A stretch of DNA of 32,945 bases from Euzebyaceae bacterium (GTDB lineage: Bacteria > Actinomycetota > Nitriliruptoria > Euzebyales > Egibacteraceae): the NCBI GenBank assembly GCA_013812395.1, contig JACCTL010000008.1, positions 1 through 32,945 on the forward strand. The letters are read 5' to 3'. How positions within the stretch are numbered: the stretch's first letter is position 1; each line of letters begins with the position of its first letter. The translations under genes were made by a program, and so were the position numbers. The notes beneath the pieces are model-generated. The model searched no databases. It saw only the letters and a list, made by a program, of their open reading frames with translations, and had not been told where the DNA came from. Positions 13,978 to 21,884 of the stretch are shown piece by piece.

Positions 13978-14708
13978 CCGGTGCCTCCAGCGGCATCGGA
14001 CGCGCCTGCGCCGAGGCCTTCGCCCGCGCCGGCGCCCGCCTGCTGCTCTGTGCCCGGCGGGGCGACCGGCTCACCGAGCTGGCCGACTCGCTGGACGCCG
14101 AGGTGCGCACCCTCCCGCTGGACGTGCGGGACCGAGCGGCCGTGAGCGCCGCCGTCGACGGCTTGGATGACGGCTGGCGGAACGTCGACGTGCTGGTCAA
14201 CAACGCCGGGCTGGCCGTCGGTTTCGGGCCACTACAAGACAACGACCCCGCCGACTGGGACCGCATGATCGACACGAACATCACCGGCCTGCTCAACGTG
14301 ACCCATGCCGTGGTGCCCGCCATGGTCCGCCGTGGGCGCGGCCACGTGATCAACATCGGCTCCATCGCCGGCCGCCAGACCTACCCCAACGGCGCGGTGT
14401 ACTGCGCGACCAAGGCCGCCGTCGATCGCATCACCACGGGTCTGCGCATGGACCTGTTGGGCAAGGGCGTGCGGGTGTCCACCGTGGACCCCGGCGCCGT
14501 CGAGACCGAGTTTTCCGTCGTGCGCTTCTCCGGGGACCACGACCGTGCCGAGCGGGTGTACGAGGGCATGAGGCCCCTGACCGCCGACGACGTTGCCGAG
14601 ACCGTGGTGTGGGTCGCCGACCGTCCGGCTCACGTCCAGGTCGCCGAGGTGGTGCTGCTGCCCACCGACCAGGCTGCCGCCACCCAGATCGCGCGGCGAA
14701 GATCCTAG
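13950..14708 (+). CDS. Short-chain dehydrogenase/reductase (YdfG-like)
   Basis: 252 residues, classical SDR. TGASSGIG (10-17) is the cofactor-binding turn, NNAG (84-87) follows, and the catalytic set is Ser138, Tyr151 and Lys155 in VYCATK. The C-terminal half (PGAVETEFSVVRFSGD, then RPLTADDVAETVVWVADRP) closely resembles YdfG-type 3-hydroxy-acid/serine dehydrogenases that use NADP. ARR after the second strand fits NADP preference. The ATG at 13950 has AAGGAG upstream, created at the edge of the tandem duplication. It overlaps the end of the amidase gene and is probably co-transcribed with it. The physiological substrate is not clear. Confidence 0.88.
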   Translation: MLVDATVLVTGASSGIGRACAEAFARAGARLLLCARRGDRLTELADSLDAEVRTLPLDVRDRAAVSAAVDGLDDGWRNVDVLVNNAGLAVGFGPLQDNDPADWDRMIDTNITGLLNVTHAVVPAMVRRGRGHVINIGSIAGRQTYPNGAVYCATKAAVDRITTGLRMDLLGKGVRVSTVDPGAVETEFSVVRFSGDHDRAERVYEGMRPLTADDVAETVVWVADRPAHVQVAEVVLLPTDQAAATQIARRRS

Positions 14709-14763
14709 TCGACACCCTCCCCGTCCAGCCCTTGGCACAACGCGCCGGGGCACACTGAGACCA

Positions 14764-14792
14764 CAGGGGGCCCCGCGACTTGGTCGCCCCTG
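14764..14792. terminator. Bulged hairpin between convergent genes
   Basis: GCGAC-TTG-GTCGC is enclosed by CAGGG/CCCTG, with a six-base bulge on the left side. It lies between the convergent SDR and dprE2 genes (a 181-base gap) and could stop both transcripts. The gap shows no gene otherwise. There is no T-run. Confidence 0.3.
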
Positions 14793-14889
14793 CTGCATTG
14801 ACAAAAGTCGCGGGATCGCCGGGCTCAGGTCCGGTAACGGCGCCCATCGATGACCGACACGTTGCTCGTGCTGTCGAGCAGCAGAGCGC

Positions 14890-15648
14890 CTATAGGGGCA
14901 GGCGGCGGAAGATCGGTCGCGGGACGTGGCGCAGGATGGCCATCACCCAGCGCAGCACGCCCGGTACCCACACGATCTCGTGCCCCCGTCGGAGGCCGTC
15001 GTCGATCGCCTCGGCCACCGCCTCGGCGGTGGTGGCCAAAGGACCCGGAGGGCGACCAGCCGTCATCTTTGTGTGCACAAAGCCCGGGCGGACCACCATC
15101 ACCGCGGCGCCCGAGCCGACGAGGCTGTCGCCCAGCCCGAGAGCGAGACCGTCCAGGCCAGCCTTGCCGGCGCCGTAGACAAAGTTGGAACGCCGCACCC
15201 GCTCTCCCGCCACCGACGACAGCACGACCAGGGTGCCGTGCCCCTGGACACGCAGTCGCCGCGCCACGTGCAGGGCGACCGACGCGCAGCCGAGGAAGTT
15301 CGTCCGCAGCACCGTCACGGCTACCTCAGGGTCGCGCTCGGCGGCGTCCTGATCGCCCAGCACGCCGGCGGCCAGCACCACCACGTCGAAGTCGCGCGCG
15401 TCGAAGACCTGCTCGACGAAGGCGCCGTGGCCGGCGGTGTCGTCGGCGTCGAAGGCCACGGTCTCGACCTGCCCGGCGCCCGCCCGGCGCAGCGCTTCGG
15501 TTGCGGCACCCAACGCCTCGGGCCGACGCCCGGCGAGCACGACGGTGCCGGCGCGGGAGCCCAACAGCCGCCGGGCGGTCGCCACACCGATGTCCGAGCT
15601 TCCACCCAGCACCAGCACCGACTGCACGCCCCCCAACGCATCACGCAC
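14890..15648 (-). CDS. dprE2: Decaprenylphosphoryl-2-keto-ribose reductase (DprE2)
   Basis: 252 residues, SDR fold. GGSSDIG at 15-21 replaces the usual TGxxxGIG, as in mycobacterial DprE2. LAAG, Ser144/145, and Tyr158/Lys162 in VYGAGKAGLDG complete the active site. The PGFVHTKMTAG stretch and the hydrophobic C-terminus (VLRWVMAILRHVP) also match DprE2. It reduces the keto intermediate made by DprE1 with NADH to give decaprenylphosphoryl-arabinose, the arabinose donor for cell-wall arabinans. The GTG at 15648 has GAAGGAG seven bases upstream. The whole start region is duplicated 55 bp upstream, so a 20-codon upstream frame ends across this start codon. It directly follows dprE1. Confidence 0.9.
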   Translation of the reverse strand: MRDALGGVQSVLVLGGSSDIGVATARRLLGSRAGTVVLAGRRPEALGAATEALRRAGAGQVETVAFDADDTAGHGAFVEQVFDARDFDVVVLAAGVLGDQDAAERDPEVAVTVLRTNFLGCASVALHVARRLRVQGHGTLVVLSSVAGERVRRSNFVYGAGKAGLDGLALGLGDSLVGSGAAVMVVRPGFVHTKMTAGRPPGPLATTAEAVAEAIDDGLRRGHEIVWVPGVLRWVMAILRHVPRPIFRRLPL

Positions 15649-15725
15649 GGCGTCGCTCCTTCGTCGCAGGCACCGACTGGACGGCCCCTATCGCATCACG
15701 CACGGCGTCGCTCCTTCGTCGCAGG
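15615..15725. repeat. 55-bp tandem duplication covering the dprE2 ribosome-binding site and start
   Basis: Two adjacent units, 15615-15670 and 15670-15725. The inner 34 bases (15637-15670 and 15692-15725) are identical; the rest differs at a few positions. Each unit contains a ribosome-binding site (GAAGGAG on the minus strand), a GTG and the first codons of dprE2. Confidence 0.85.
15641..15703 (-). promoter_or_regulatory. Upstream mini-ORF made by the duplicated dprE2 start
   Basis: From the GTG at 15701-15703, preceded by its own GAAGGAG, the duplicated copy encodes VRDAIGAVQSV, which mirrors the DprE2 N-terminus VRDALGGVQSV. It then runs on for nine residues and stops at a TGA at 15641-15643. 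That stop lies just past the true dprE2 GTG (15646-15648), giving an 8-base overlap. A ribosome that translates this 20-residue leader would end on top of the real start, so it could couple or tune DprE2 synthesis. The function is inferred; the sequence arrangement is seen. Confidence 0.55.
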
Positions 15726-15733
15726 GCCAATCT

Positions 15734-17164
15734 TCATCGCAAGCCCGTCGCGGATCGCAGGCGCAGCCGTTGTGACAGATCCGAGCGCAGCAGGCCGTCG
15801 GGGTCGACACGGGCGCAGACCCGGCGCCACTCGTCAAGGCGCGGGTACATCGCGGCGACCAGCTCCGGGCGCAGGCGCGCGTCCTTAGCCAGGTAGCAAC
15901 GTCCACCAGCGTGGGTGACCATCTCGTCCAGCTCGTCGAGCAGCGCCGGGAGTTGCGGTGGGCCGACCGGCATGTCCAGGGCCAGCGTCCAGCCGGGCAG
16001 CGGGAACGACAAGTGCCCGGGGTTGCCCGGACCGAAGCGCTTGAGCACGGCCAGCACGGAGGGGCAGCGTGCCGCGCTCAGCCGTTGGATGGCCGAGCGG
16101 ATGACCTCCTCGGCGCCGAAAGGCACGACGAACTGGTACTGCACGAACCCTCGGGCGCCGTACATACGGTTCCAGCCGGCGACGCCGTCCAGCGGATGGA
16201 AGAAGCTGGCCAAGCTGTGCAGCGCGCCGTGGCGGCGGCGGGGACTCTGGCGGTACCAGGCCTCATTGAGCAGCCGCGCCGTGGACGGGCGCACCAGTCC
16301 GGGCGGCACCCACGGTGGTGCGGTCAGGCGGATCTTCGGGTCGTAGGCGAGCGGGTCGGCGCGCCGGCGGGCGGGCAGGTCGGCCACGGCGGCGTGATCG
16401 CCGCGGGTGAGCACCGAACGGCCGAGGCTGCGGCCGGTGGCCATGCAGTCGATCCAGGCCACGGAATAGCGGTAGCGATGGTCGCCGCTGTCCATGCGCG
16501 CCAGCAGCTCGTCGAGGTCGCCGGTGCGCTCGGTGTCCACCCGCAGCAGCGACGTGGAGATCGGCAGCAGGCGCAGGGTCGCCTGCACGATGACCCCGGT
16601 CAGTCCCATGCCGCCGGCGGTGGCCCAGAACAGCTCGGGATCGTCGTGGGCCGAGACGCGGTGCTCCCCAGTCGGCGTCAGCAGGGTCAGCGAGGCGACG
16701 TGCTGGGCGAAGCTGCCGTCGTGGTGGTGGTTCTTGCCGTGGATGTCCGCCGCGATGGCCCCGCCGACCGTCACGAAGCGCGTACCCGGCGTCACCGCCA
16801 CGAACCAGCCCGCCGGCACGAAGCGCGCCAGCAGCGCGTCCAGGCTCATGCCGGCCTGGACGGTCACCAGTCCGTTGTCGGGATCGAAGTCCACGACGCC
16901 GTCCAGCCACGTCGCGTCGATGACGGTGCCGCCGGCGTTCTGCGCCGCGTCGCCGTAGGAGCGCCCCAGCCCGCGCGCGACCACACCGCGCCCCGCGGGG
17001 AGCGACAGCAGCGCCCCGGGCCCGTCAGTGGGGGTCAGCAGCGGCCCGCGCCCGCCAGCGGGGGTTAGCATTGACTTGACCTCGCCGACCGCCAACGGCG
17101 TGGCGACCGACGCTCGGCTGGGCGCCGTGCGTCCCCAGCCCGTCAGCAGCCGCTCAGCCCGCAT
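15734..17164 (-). CDS. dprE1: Decaprenylphosphoryl-beta-D-ribose oxidase (DprE1)
   Basis: 476 residues, FAD-dependent oxidase of the VAO family. It opens with [27 protein letters not shown] and [14 protein letters not shown] are the FAD and active-site segments. VQYQFVVP carries the Gln and YLAKDARL the catalytic Lys. It oxidises decaprenylphosphoryl-ribose at C2' for DprE2. Two oddities. At the position of Mycobacterium tuberculosis Cys387 (GWNICVDFP) this protein has Ala395 (GWTLALDMP). Residues about 32-61 hold three ~10-residue repeats ([30 protein letters not shown]) that are longer than the usual linker. The ATG overlaps the ubiA end by 11 bases with no ribosome-binding site, so translation is coupled. 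dprE2 follows. Confidence 0.93.
   Translation of the reverse strand: MRAERLLTGWGRTAPSRASVATPLAVGEVKSMLTPAGGRGPLLTPTDGPGALLSLPAGRGVVARGLGRSYGDAAQNAGGTVIDATWLDGVVDFDPDNGLVTVQAGMSLDALLARFVPAGWFVAVTPGTRFVTVGGAIAADIHGKNHHHDGSFAQHVASLTLLTPTGEHRVSAHDDPELFWATAGGMGLTGVIVQATLRLLPISTSLLRVDTERTGDLDELLARMDSGDHRYRYSVAWIDCMATGRSLGRSVLTRGDHAAVADLPARRRADPLAYDPKIRLTAPPWVPPGLVRPSTARLLNEAWYRQSPRRRHGALHSLASFFHPLDGVAGWNRMYGARGFVQYQFVVPFGAEEVIRSAIQRLSAARCPSVLAVLKRFGPGNPGHLSFPLPGWTLALDMPVGPPQLPALLDELDEMVTHAGGRCYLAKDARLRPELVAAMYPRLDEWRRVCARVDPDGLLRSDLSQRLRLRSATGLR
17011..17070. repeat. 30-bp in-frame tandem repeat in dprE1
   Basis: Units 17011-17040 and 17041-17070 match at 25 of 30 positions. A weaker third unit lies at about 16987-17010. 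They encode the 10-residue repeats in the N-terminal linker of DprE1. Confidence 0.75.
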
Positions 17165-18092
17165 ACACGCCGGCCGCGTAGGCGGCGGCCCACAGCAGGC
17201 CCAGCACCTGCACGGTGCGGTCGTGAAGGAAGACGTCCTCGGGCGCGCCGGCGCGACCGTGCGCCGCCACCAGCGCGTAACGCAGCATCGCCAGGACGAA
17301 CGGGATGATCGACAGCTCGAACCACAGGTGCCCGTGCTCGACGCCGATCAGTGACCACAAGCAGTAGGCGATGATCGCGACGCCAGCGGCGATGCCCCCG
17401 AGCAGCGGCAGGAAGCCCGGGGGGTATTGGGCGAGGACAGGGCGATGACCGATGGCGCTGTCGCCCAGGGTGATCCCCTCGGCTTGGCGCTTGCCGACGA
17501 TGATGAACAGCGAGGCGAATGACGTCACGATCAGGAACCAGGTCGAGATCTCCACGCCCGTGGCCGCGCCGCCGGCGATCGCGCGTAGGACGAACCCCGA
17601 CGACACGATCGCCAGTTCGATGACGGCGTGGTTCTTCAGCCACAGCGTGTAGGACTGCATCACCACGACGTAGACCAGCAGCACCACGACCAACGGCACA
17701 GCGACCAGCAGCGCGAGGCCGAGGCCCGCTGCCAGCAACGCCAGCCCGCAGACCTTGGCGGTACCCACGCCGATCAGGCCGGCGGCGACCGGCCGGGAAC
17801 GTTTGCGGGGATGGAGGCGGTCGGCCTCGACGTCGAACGCGTCGTTGAGCACATAGGTGCCGCTGGCGACCAGGCAGAAACAGGCGAAGGCGGCCGCCGA
17901 GCGAGCCAGCACGGCCGGGTCCAGCAGCACTCCCGCAGCGCCGGGGGCGGCCAGCACCAGCACGTTCTTGAGCCACTGGTGCGGGCGCGCGGCCTGCAGC
18001 AGGGCGCGCAGGCGGGCAGCGCGCGTGGCCCGCCCAGGCACCACCAGCCGAGGCGCCGAGGTCGCGAGCCCGGTGCCTGGCTCCTCACTCAT
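17154..18092 (-). CDS. ubiA: Decaprenyl-phosphate phosphoribosyltransferase (UbiA, DPPR synthase)
   Basis: 312 residues, about nine membrane spans. The first aspartate motif NDAFDVEAD (83-91) followed by [14 protein letters not shown] is nearly that of mycobacterial Rv3806c, as is [17 protein letters not shown] and the following FVLRAIAGG...WFLIV...GKRQAE segment. It transfers 5-phosphoribose from PRPP to decaprenyl phosphate at the membrane, the committed step of arabinose-donor synthesis. The first ~35 residues are a cytoplasmic Arg/Ala-rich extension. The ATG has TAGGCT seven bases upstream (leaderless). The stop overlaps the dprE1 start. Together with dprE1 and dprE2 this is a compact DPA operon. 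Confidence 0.93.
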   Translation of the reverse strand: MSEEPGTGLATSAPRLVVPGRATRAARLRALLQAARPHQWLKNVLVLAAPGAAGVLLDPAVLARSAAAFACFCLVASGTYVLNDAFDVEADRLHPRKRSRPVAAGLIGVGTAKVCGLALLAAGLGLALLVAVPLVVVLLVYVVVMQSYTLWLKNHAVIELAIVSSGFVLRAIAGGAATGVEISTWFLIVTSFASLFIIVGKRQAEGITLGDSAIGHRPVLAQYPPGFLPLLGGIAAGVAIIAYCLWSLIGVEHGHLWFELSIIPFVLAMLRYALVAAHGRAGAPEDVFLHDRTVQVLGLLWAAAYAAGVYAG

Positions 18093-18099
18093 CGCTGCC

Positions 18100-18105
18100 A
18101 GCCTA
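18100..18105 (-). promoter_or_regulatory. -10 box, leaderless promoter of the ubiA-dprE1-dprE2 operon
   Basis: TAGGCT on the minus strand, seven bases before the ubiA ATG, with no ribosome-binding site between. The tandem repeat at 18125-18191 covers the region where a -35 box would lie. Confidence 0.45.
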
Positions 18106-18124
18106 CGAGAGCCACGCGAATCTC

Positions 18125-18191
18125 GGGTGACTATCGGTGCCGCTACGTGCGTCGTGTCTTGGGCGACTACCGCTGCCGCTACTTGCGTCGT
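18125..18191. repeat. 36-bp-period tandem repeat upstream of ubiA
   Basis: Two 31-base units (18125-18155 and 18161-18191) share 27 positions, core GCCGCTACNTGCGTCGT. They fill the gap between the mannosyltransferase stop (18192) and ubiA. Their CGCTACNTG core resembles the start of the CGCTACNTGAGCG repeat at 1344 and 24635. They may be operators or simply a duplication. Confidence 0.65.
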
Positions 18192-19346
18192 TCAGGGCAC
18201 GGCCAGCAGCGGCACGGTGTACAGCGCGGCGAGAACGGCGCAGCCGACCGCCGAGACGCCGAGGAGCAGGCGGTAGCGCCATCCCCGGACGGCGACGGCG
18301 ACTGCGGCCACCAGCGGAAAGGCCGTAAGCAGGAAGCGGGGCCGGGCCCCGAGGGTCTGCGACAGCAGCGACGCCGCCAGGATCCCCAGCGTGTAGACCA
18401 CTACCACGGCGGGCGGCCGCCAGCGCCACAGCAACACCAAGGCGACCGCCGCGAACAGCAGGCCGAGAACTTGCAGCAGGATCGTCGGGGTCAGCGCCTC
18501 ACCGCCGGGGGCGAGCACCGCGATCTCGCCGATCGTGCGGCGCCCGAAGTCGATGCGCTCGCCCCAGCCGTCGCGCTGGACCCGGAACCAGATCGTGGGG
18601 TCGCCGGTGCGCGCCCACAGCCAGCCCAGGTAGCCCACGAAGCCCAACGGAGCCAGCGCCACGGCCACCAGCGCGGTCCGGTCACCGTCGCGACGCAGCG
18701 CCGCCAGTGCGGCCCAGGCGCAGCAGGCCACCAGCACGATGCCGTTGGGCCGGGTCGCTCCCGCGGCCAGAGCCAACAGCCCGGCGAGGATCCAGCGGCG
18801 GTCCAGCAGCGCCAGCAGGCACCCGGCGGCGAACGCCAGCATCAGCGGCTCGCTGTACACCAGCGACAGCACCACCGATCCGGGAAAGAAGGCCAGCAGC
18901 ATCGCGGCCCGGTCGGCGGCCTGACGACCCGAGATGCGGCGGGTCAGCTCCCACACCCCCACCACGGCCAGCCCGCCGAGCAGCAGGTTCAGCGCCACCG
19001 CGGCTGCCAGCGGCGAGATGCCAGGAACCGCGCTGACGGCCCTGATCGCCAGCGGGTAGGCCGGGAAGAAGGCGAAGTTCACCTGCGGTAGCGTCTGGCC
19101 GCTGACCGCGCTGGGCTCGGCGTAGCCGGCTGCCGCCGACAGGTACCAGTTGCCGTCCCACAGGTGCAGCGCGTCCAGGACGGTCTGGCCCGTGCCCTGC
19201 AGGCGGTTGCCGACGGTGATCGCCGCCACCACCAGGGCCCTTGAGACCAGCCAGGCCACCAGCGGTACCGTCCACGCCGGTCGAGGGCGTGCCGCGACGG
19301 CGTCGGTGGCGATCGGTTGCTGGGTAGCGGCGGTCACGGCGGCCAT
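18192..19346 (-). CDS. PIG-V-like mannosyltransferase (polyprenol-dependent, membrane)
   Basis: 384 residues with about nine to ten membrane spans. Blocks typical of the PIG-V/GT-C family are present: HLWDGNWYLSAA near the start of the first extracytoplasmic loop (the acidic residue needed for GT-C catalysis), VNFAFFPAYPL, FFPGSVVLSLVYSEP and TRPNGIVL. It is expected to move a mannose from polyprenyl-phosphate-mannose to a lipid or glycan acceptor on the outer face of the membrane. The acceptor is unknown. It lies 100 bases upstream of ubiA on the same strand, which suggests joint use in envelope glycan assembly. I use the ATG at 19346; a GTG four codons upstream (19358) is equally possible. 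Neither has a clear ribosome-binding site. Confidence 0.78.
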   Translation of the reverse strand: MAAVTAATQQPIATDAVAARPRPAWTVPLVAWLVSRALVVAAITVGNRLQGTGQTVLDALHLWDGNWYLSAAAGYAEPSAVSGQTLPQVNFAFFPAYPLAIRAVSAVPGISPLAAAVALNLLLGGLAVVGVWELTRRISGRQAADRAAMLLAFFPGSVVLSLVYSEPLMLAFAAGCLLALLDRRWILAGLLALAAGATRPNGIVLVACCAWAALAALRRDGDRTALVAVALAPLGFVGYLGWLWARTGDPTIWFRVQRDGWGERIDFGRRTIGEIAVLAPGGEALTPTILLQVLGLLFAAVALVLLWRWRPPAVVVVYTLGILAASLLSQTLGARPRFLLTAFPLVAAVAVAVRGWRYRLLLGVSAVGCAVLAALYTVPLLAVP

Positions 19347-19498
19347 TCTCGCCGTCACCGACAGACCGCGCCGGACGGCGTCGCCTCGGGTGGGACGAGT
19401 TGGAGCGGCGAGTCGTCAGGTGCCGACTCGCCAGGCCATCGGCCACGATCGTTCCGCGCGCACGAGGGCATCGAGCACGCGTCAGGCTACGCACCCGT

Positions 19499-19735
19499 TT
19501 AGGCCGCGGCGGCCTCCTCGACCTCGTCGGCGGACGGGTTGACGAAGAAGCGGCTGCCGATGCGAACCGTCGGGACGATCTCGTCACCGCCCGTGGCGTT
19601 GCGCACCACGTCGGCCTGGTCCCGGTCGGCCCAGATGTCGACCGTGTCGTAGTCGACACCCCGGCCGTCGAGCTCGCGCTTGAGGGTCTCGCAGTAGCCG
19701 CACATCGGTCGCCAGTAGATCGTCACTGCTGCCAC
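19499..19735 (-). CDS. mrx1: Mycoredoxin (glutaredoxin-like, CGYC)
   Basis: 78 residues. VTIYWRPMCGYCETLKREL carries the CGYC redox centre that marks mycoredoxin-1. IVPTVRIGSRFFVNPSADEVEEA supplies the cis-Pro loop and the glutathione/mycothiol-binding helix. It reduces mixed disulfides between proteins and mycothiol in the cytoplasm. The GTG at 19733-19735 is chosen because AAGGGA precedes it and the beta strand begins at once; an upstream in-frame ATG at 19786 would add a charged tail without family support. The C-terminal tail is Ala/Glu-rich. It stands upstream of the mannosyltransferase with 152 bases between, so it is probably a separate transcript, and it is divergent from the importer. 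Confidence 0.88.
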   Translation of the reverse strand: MAAVTIYWRPMCGYCETLKRELDGRGVDYDTVDIWADRDQADVVRNATGGDEIVPTVRIGSRFFVNPSADEVEEAAAA

Positions 19736-19852
19736 GTCGGATTGTCCCTTGCTGTCGTCGAAGATGTCACCAATTCTGCCCAACACCGCCCGGAGCCCAA
19801 TCCTTCCGCCGTTCCCGGGCTGCGTCCGTCTACGCTGTCGCGGAACAAATCG

Positions 19853-19881
19853 GACGGCGCCCCGCTCGCGGCAGCGCCGTC
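19853..19881. other. Long hairpin in the importer leader region
   Basis: GACGGCGC (19853-19860) and GCGCCGTC (19874-19881) are perfect inverted copies, and inside them CCGC pairs with GCGG. The 265-base gap between mycoredoxin and the importer has further pairing potential downstream (GTCACCG / CGGTGGC). No known riboswitch core (TPP, SAM, cobalamin) could be matched by eye. It could be a regulatory leader or a terminator-like element. Confidence 0.35.
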
Positions 19882-20000
19882 ACGCTATGAAAAGTCACCG
19901 CTGGCCCGACCAACCGATCGCCGGTGGCGGTCCCGAACCGCATCGTGGTGGTAAACGCTGCTCGGGTCCCACCCCCCTCGCCGCACCCGAAAGGACGACC

Positions 20001-21026
20001 GTGCAGACGCGCGGGACCATTGATCGACGCCGGTTCCTGACCGGCCTGACCGTCAGCACGGCCGGCCTGGCCCTCGGCGCCTGCGGGCGGGCGGCACCCG
20101 AGCCACGGGCCGGCGTCACCACCGGCGTCGACCAGTCCGCGCTGCGGGGCAAGACCATTCGGGTCGCCACCTTCACCAACAGCCACGCCGCTTCGCCGCT
20201 GTACTGGGAGCAATTCGCACCCGAGGGCCTGACCGTGGACACGACCACGCTGACCTCGGGCACGGACATGAATCAGGCGCTCGAGCGCGACCAGCTCGAC
20301 TTCGCGCTGTTCGGGATCGTCAACGGCTTCGTCGAGGCGGAGCAGGGACTGGGCTCGCGGGTCATCGCCATGGCGGCACGCAAGGGCGCCGGCCTCATCG
20401 TCGAGGCCGAGGCCGCCTTCAAGGCCATGGAGGACCTGCGGGGCGAGCGCATCGCCTTCAAGGGCCCTTCGATGCAGTCGCTGGTGCTCAACGCGCTGCT
20501 CGACGAGGCGGGGATGGACCCCGAGAACGACGTCGAGCTGGTCCCCGTCGAGTACAACGACATGCCTGCCGCCCTGCAGCGCGGCGACGTCGCCGCCTTC
20601 ATGGGCACGGAGGTCAACCCGAGCACCGCGGTCGCCTCGGGCAGCGGTCGCCGTCTGGTCGATCCGTACACCACCCGCATCGGCGAGCTGAACTCCTGCA
20701 TCTGGGCGTCACCGCGGATGTTGGACGAGGAGCCGGACTTGTGCCGGGCCGCGGTCGAGCTGCAGCGCAGCGCCGCCGAGCACCTGTCGCCGGGCGGTGA
20801 GAACGATGAGGCGGTGTGGCGCGACCTCATCGTCGACCAGTACGGGCTGACCGAGGACCTGTTCACCGAGCTGCTGACCAACGTCGGCGCGGTGTGGGAG
20901 CTCGACGAGCGCTGGATCTCCCAGGCCAAGGCCGGTGGCGCCGACATGGCCGGGCTCGGCATCCTGGAGGCCGAGCCCGACTACGACGACCTGCTGCGCA
21001 CCGAGTTCATGCCGGACCGGGCCTGA
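20001..21026 (+). CDS. ABC importer substrate-binding lipoprotein (NMT1/SsuA/TauA type)
   Basis: 341 residues from a GTG with AAAGGACG upstream. The N-terminus DRRRFLTGLTVSTAGLALGAC holds a twin-arginine signal and a lipobox with Cys28, so it is exported folded and lipid-anchored outside the membrane. The mature part begins its first strand with KTIRVATFTNSHAASPLYW and contains LDFALFGIVNGFVEAEQG and RGERIAFKGPSMQSLVLNALL, the ligand-binding layout of nitrate/sulfonate/taurine or pyrimidine-precursor binders. The ligand cannot be deduced. The permease starts 6 bases downstream and the ATPase overlaps that, giving a complete three-part importer. Confidence 0.85.
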   Translation: MQTRGTIDRRRFLTGLTVSTAGLALGACGRAAPEPRAGVTTGVDQSALRGKTIRVATFTNSHAASPLYWEQFAPEGLTVDTTTLTSGTDMNQALERDQLDFALFGIVNGFVEAEQGLGSRVIAMAARKGAGLIVEAEAAFKAMEDLRGERIAFKGPSMQSLVLNALLDEAGMDPENDVELVPVEYNDMPAALQRGDVAAFMGTEVNPSTAVASGSGRRLVDPYTTRIGELNSCIWASPRMLDEEPDLCRAAVELQRSAAEHLSPGGENDEAVWRDLIVDQYGLTEDLFTELLTNVGAVWELDERWISQAKAGGADMAGLGILEAEPDYDDLLRTEFMPDRA

Positions 21027-21032
21027 GGCGGC

Positions 21033-21884
21033 ATGCCACCTCAGGCATCGGCGTCCCAGCAACACCTGCTCGCGCCGACCCGCGACCGGGTCAGGCACGG
21101 GCCCAACGGCTGGCTGGGACTGGCGGTCCCGGTCGCACTTGTGGCGCTGTGGGCGGCGATCACGGCCACGGGCGTGGTGTCGCCACGGATCCTGCCCACG
21201 CCAGGCGCGGTGGCCACCGCGGCCGTCGCCTTCCTGTTCGGCGACGCCACGACGACCCTGCCCGGCGTCATCCGCTTCGAGGGCGCCGGTCTGTTCCACA
21301 TCGCCGCCAGCCTGCGTCGCCTGCTCGTGGCCTTTGCGCTGGCCGCGGCCGTTGGCGTCCCGCTGGGTCTGGCGTTGGGTCTGTCCCGCCGGCTCGCCTT
21401 GGTCCTTGACCCGTTGGTGCAGGCGTTGCGACCCATCCCCATCTTCGCCTGGCTGCCACTTGGCCTCGCCTGGTTCGGCCTCGGCGAGGGTGCCGCCCGC
21501 TTCTTGATCTTCATCGGTTCGCTGTTCCCGATCGTGGTGTCGACCGCCGACGGTGTGACGCGGGTGCCGCGCGCCTGGGCCGAGACCGCCCTGATGCTGG
21601 GCACCCCCCGGTCGCAGCTGCCGCGCCGGATCTACCTGCCCGCCACGCTGCCCAGCATCGTCACCGGGCTGCGGCTGGGCCTGACGCTGGGATGGATGAG
21701 CGTCATCGTCGGCGAGCTGACCGGCACCCGCCGGGGGCTTGGCGCCATGATGATGGCCGCCCGCGAGGTCGGCCGCCTCGACCGGGTGATCGTGGGGATG
21801 GCCTTCTTCGCGCTGCTGGGCCTTGGCACCGACCTGCTGGTGCGCCGGGTCAGCAGGCGCTTCACCCGTTGGGCCTCGTCGTGA
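21033..21884 (+). CDS. ABC importer permease (SsuC/TauC type)
   Basis: 283 residues with six predicted spans. The EAA-like coupling loop is AWAETALMLGTPRSQLPRRIYLPATLPSIVTGLRLGL... at about 180-215, whose Glu/Ala...Gly spacing docks on the ATPase. PILPTPGAV-like RILPTPGAV near residue 55 and LRPIPIFAWLPLGLAWFGLG are the family blocks of nitrate/taurine/sulfonate permeases. The ATG lies 6 bases after the binding-protein stop, with GAGGCGG upstream. The TGA overlaps the GTG of the ATPase gene (GTGA). It forms a homodimeric channel for the lipoprotein's ligand. Confidence 0.9.
   Translation: MPPQASASQQHLLAPTRDRVRHGPNGWLGLAVPVALVALWAAITATGVVSPRILPTPGAVATAAVAFLFGDATTTLPGVIRFEGAGLFHIAASLRRLLVAFALAAAVGVPLGLALGLSRRLALVLDPLVQALRPIPIFAWLPLGLAWFGLGEGAARFLIFIGSLFPIVVSTADGVTRVPRAWAETALMLGTPRSQLPRRIYLPATLPSIVTGLRLGLTLGWMSVIVGELTGTRRGLGAMMMAAREVGRLDRVIVGMAFFALLGLGTDLLVRRVSRRFTRWASS

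Noticed and set aside
14709-14889. A small gene or tRNA between the SDR and dprE2
   Set aside because: No start with a ribosome-binding site and protein-like frame, and the hairpin at 14764-14792 does not extend to a tRNA fold. A bulged terminator-like hairpin is the simpler reading.
17628-19091. A 487-codon plus-strand frame rich in Gln/His/Arg
   Set aside because: It is antisense to ubiA and the mannosyltransferase. Its composition is the typical shadow of Ala/Leu/Val-rich membrane proteins.
19790-20000. Known riboswitch (SAM, TPP or cobalamin) before the importer
   Set aside because: Some short matches (e.g. CTGGCCCGA) were noticed, but the conserved core elements of these classes are not in the required order.
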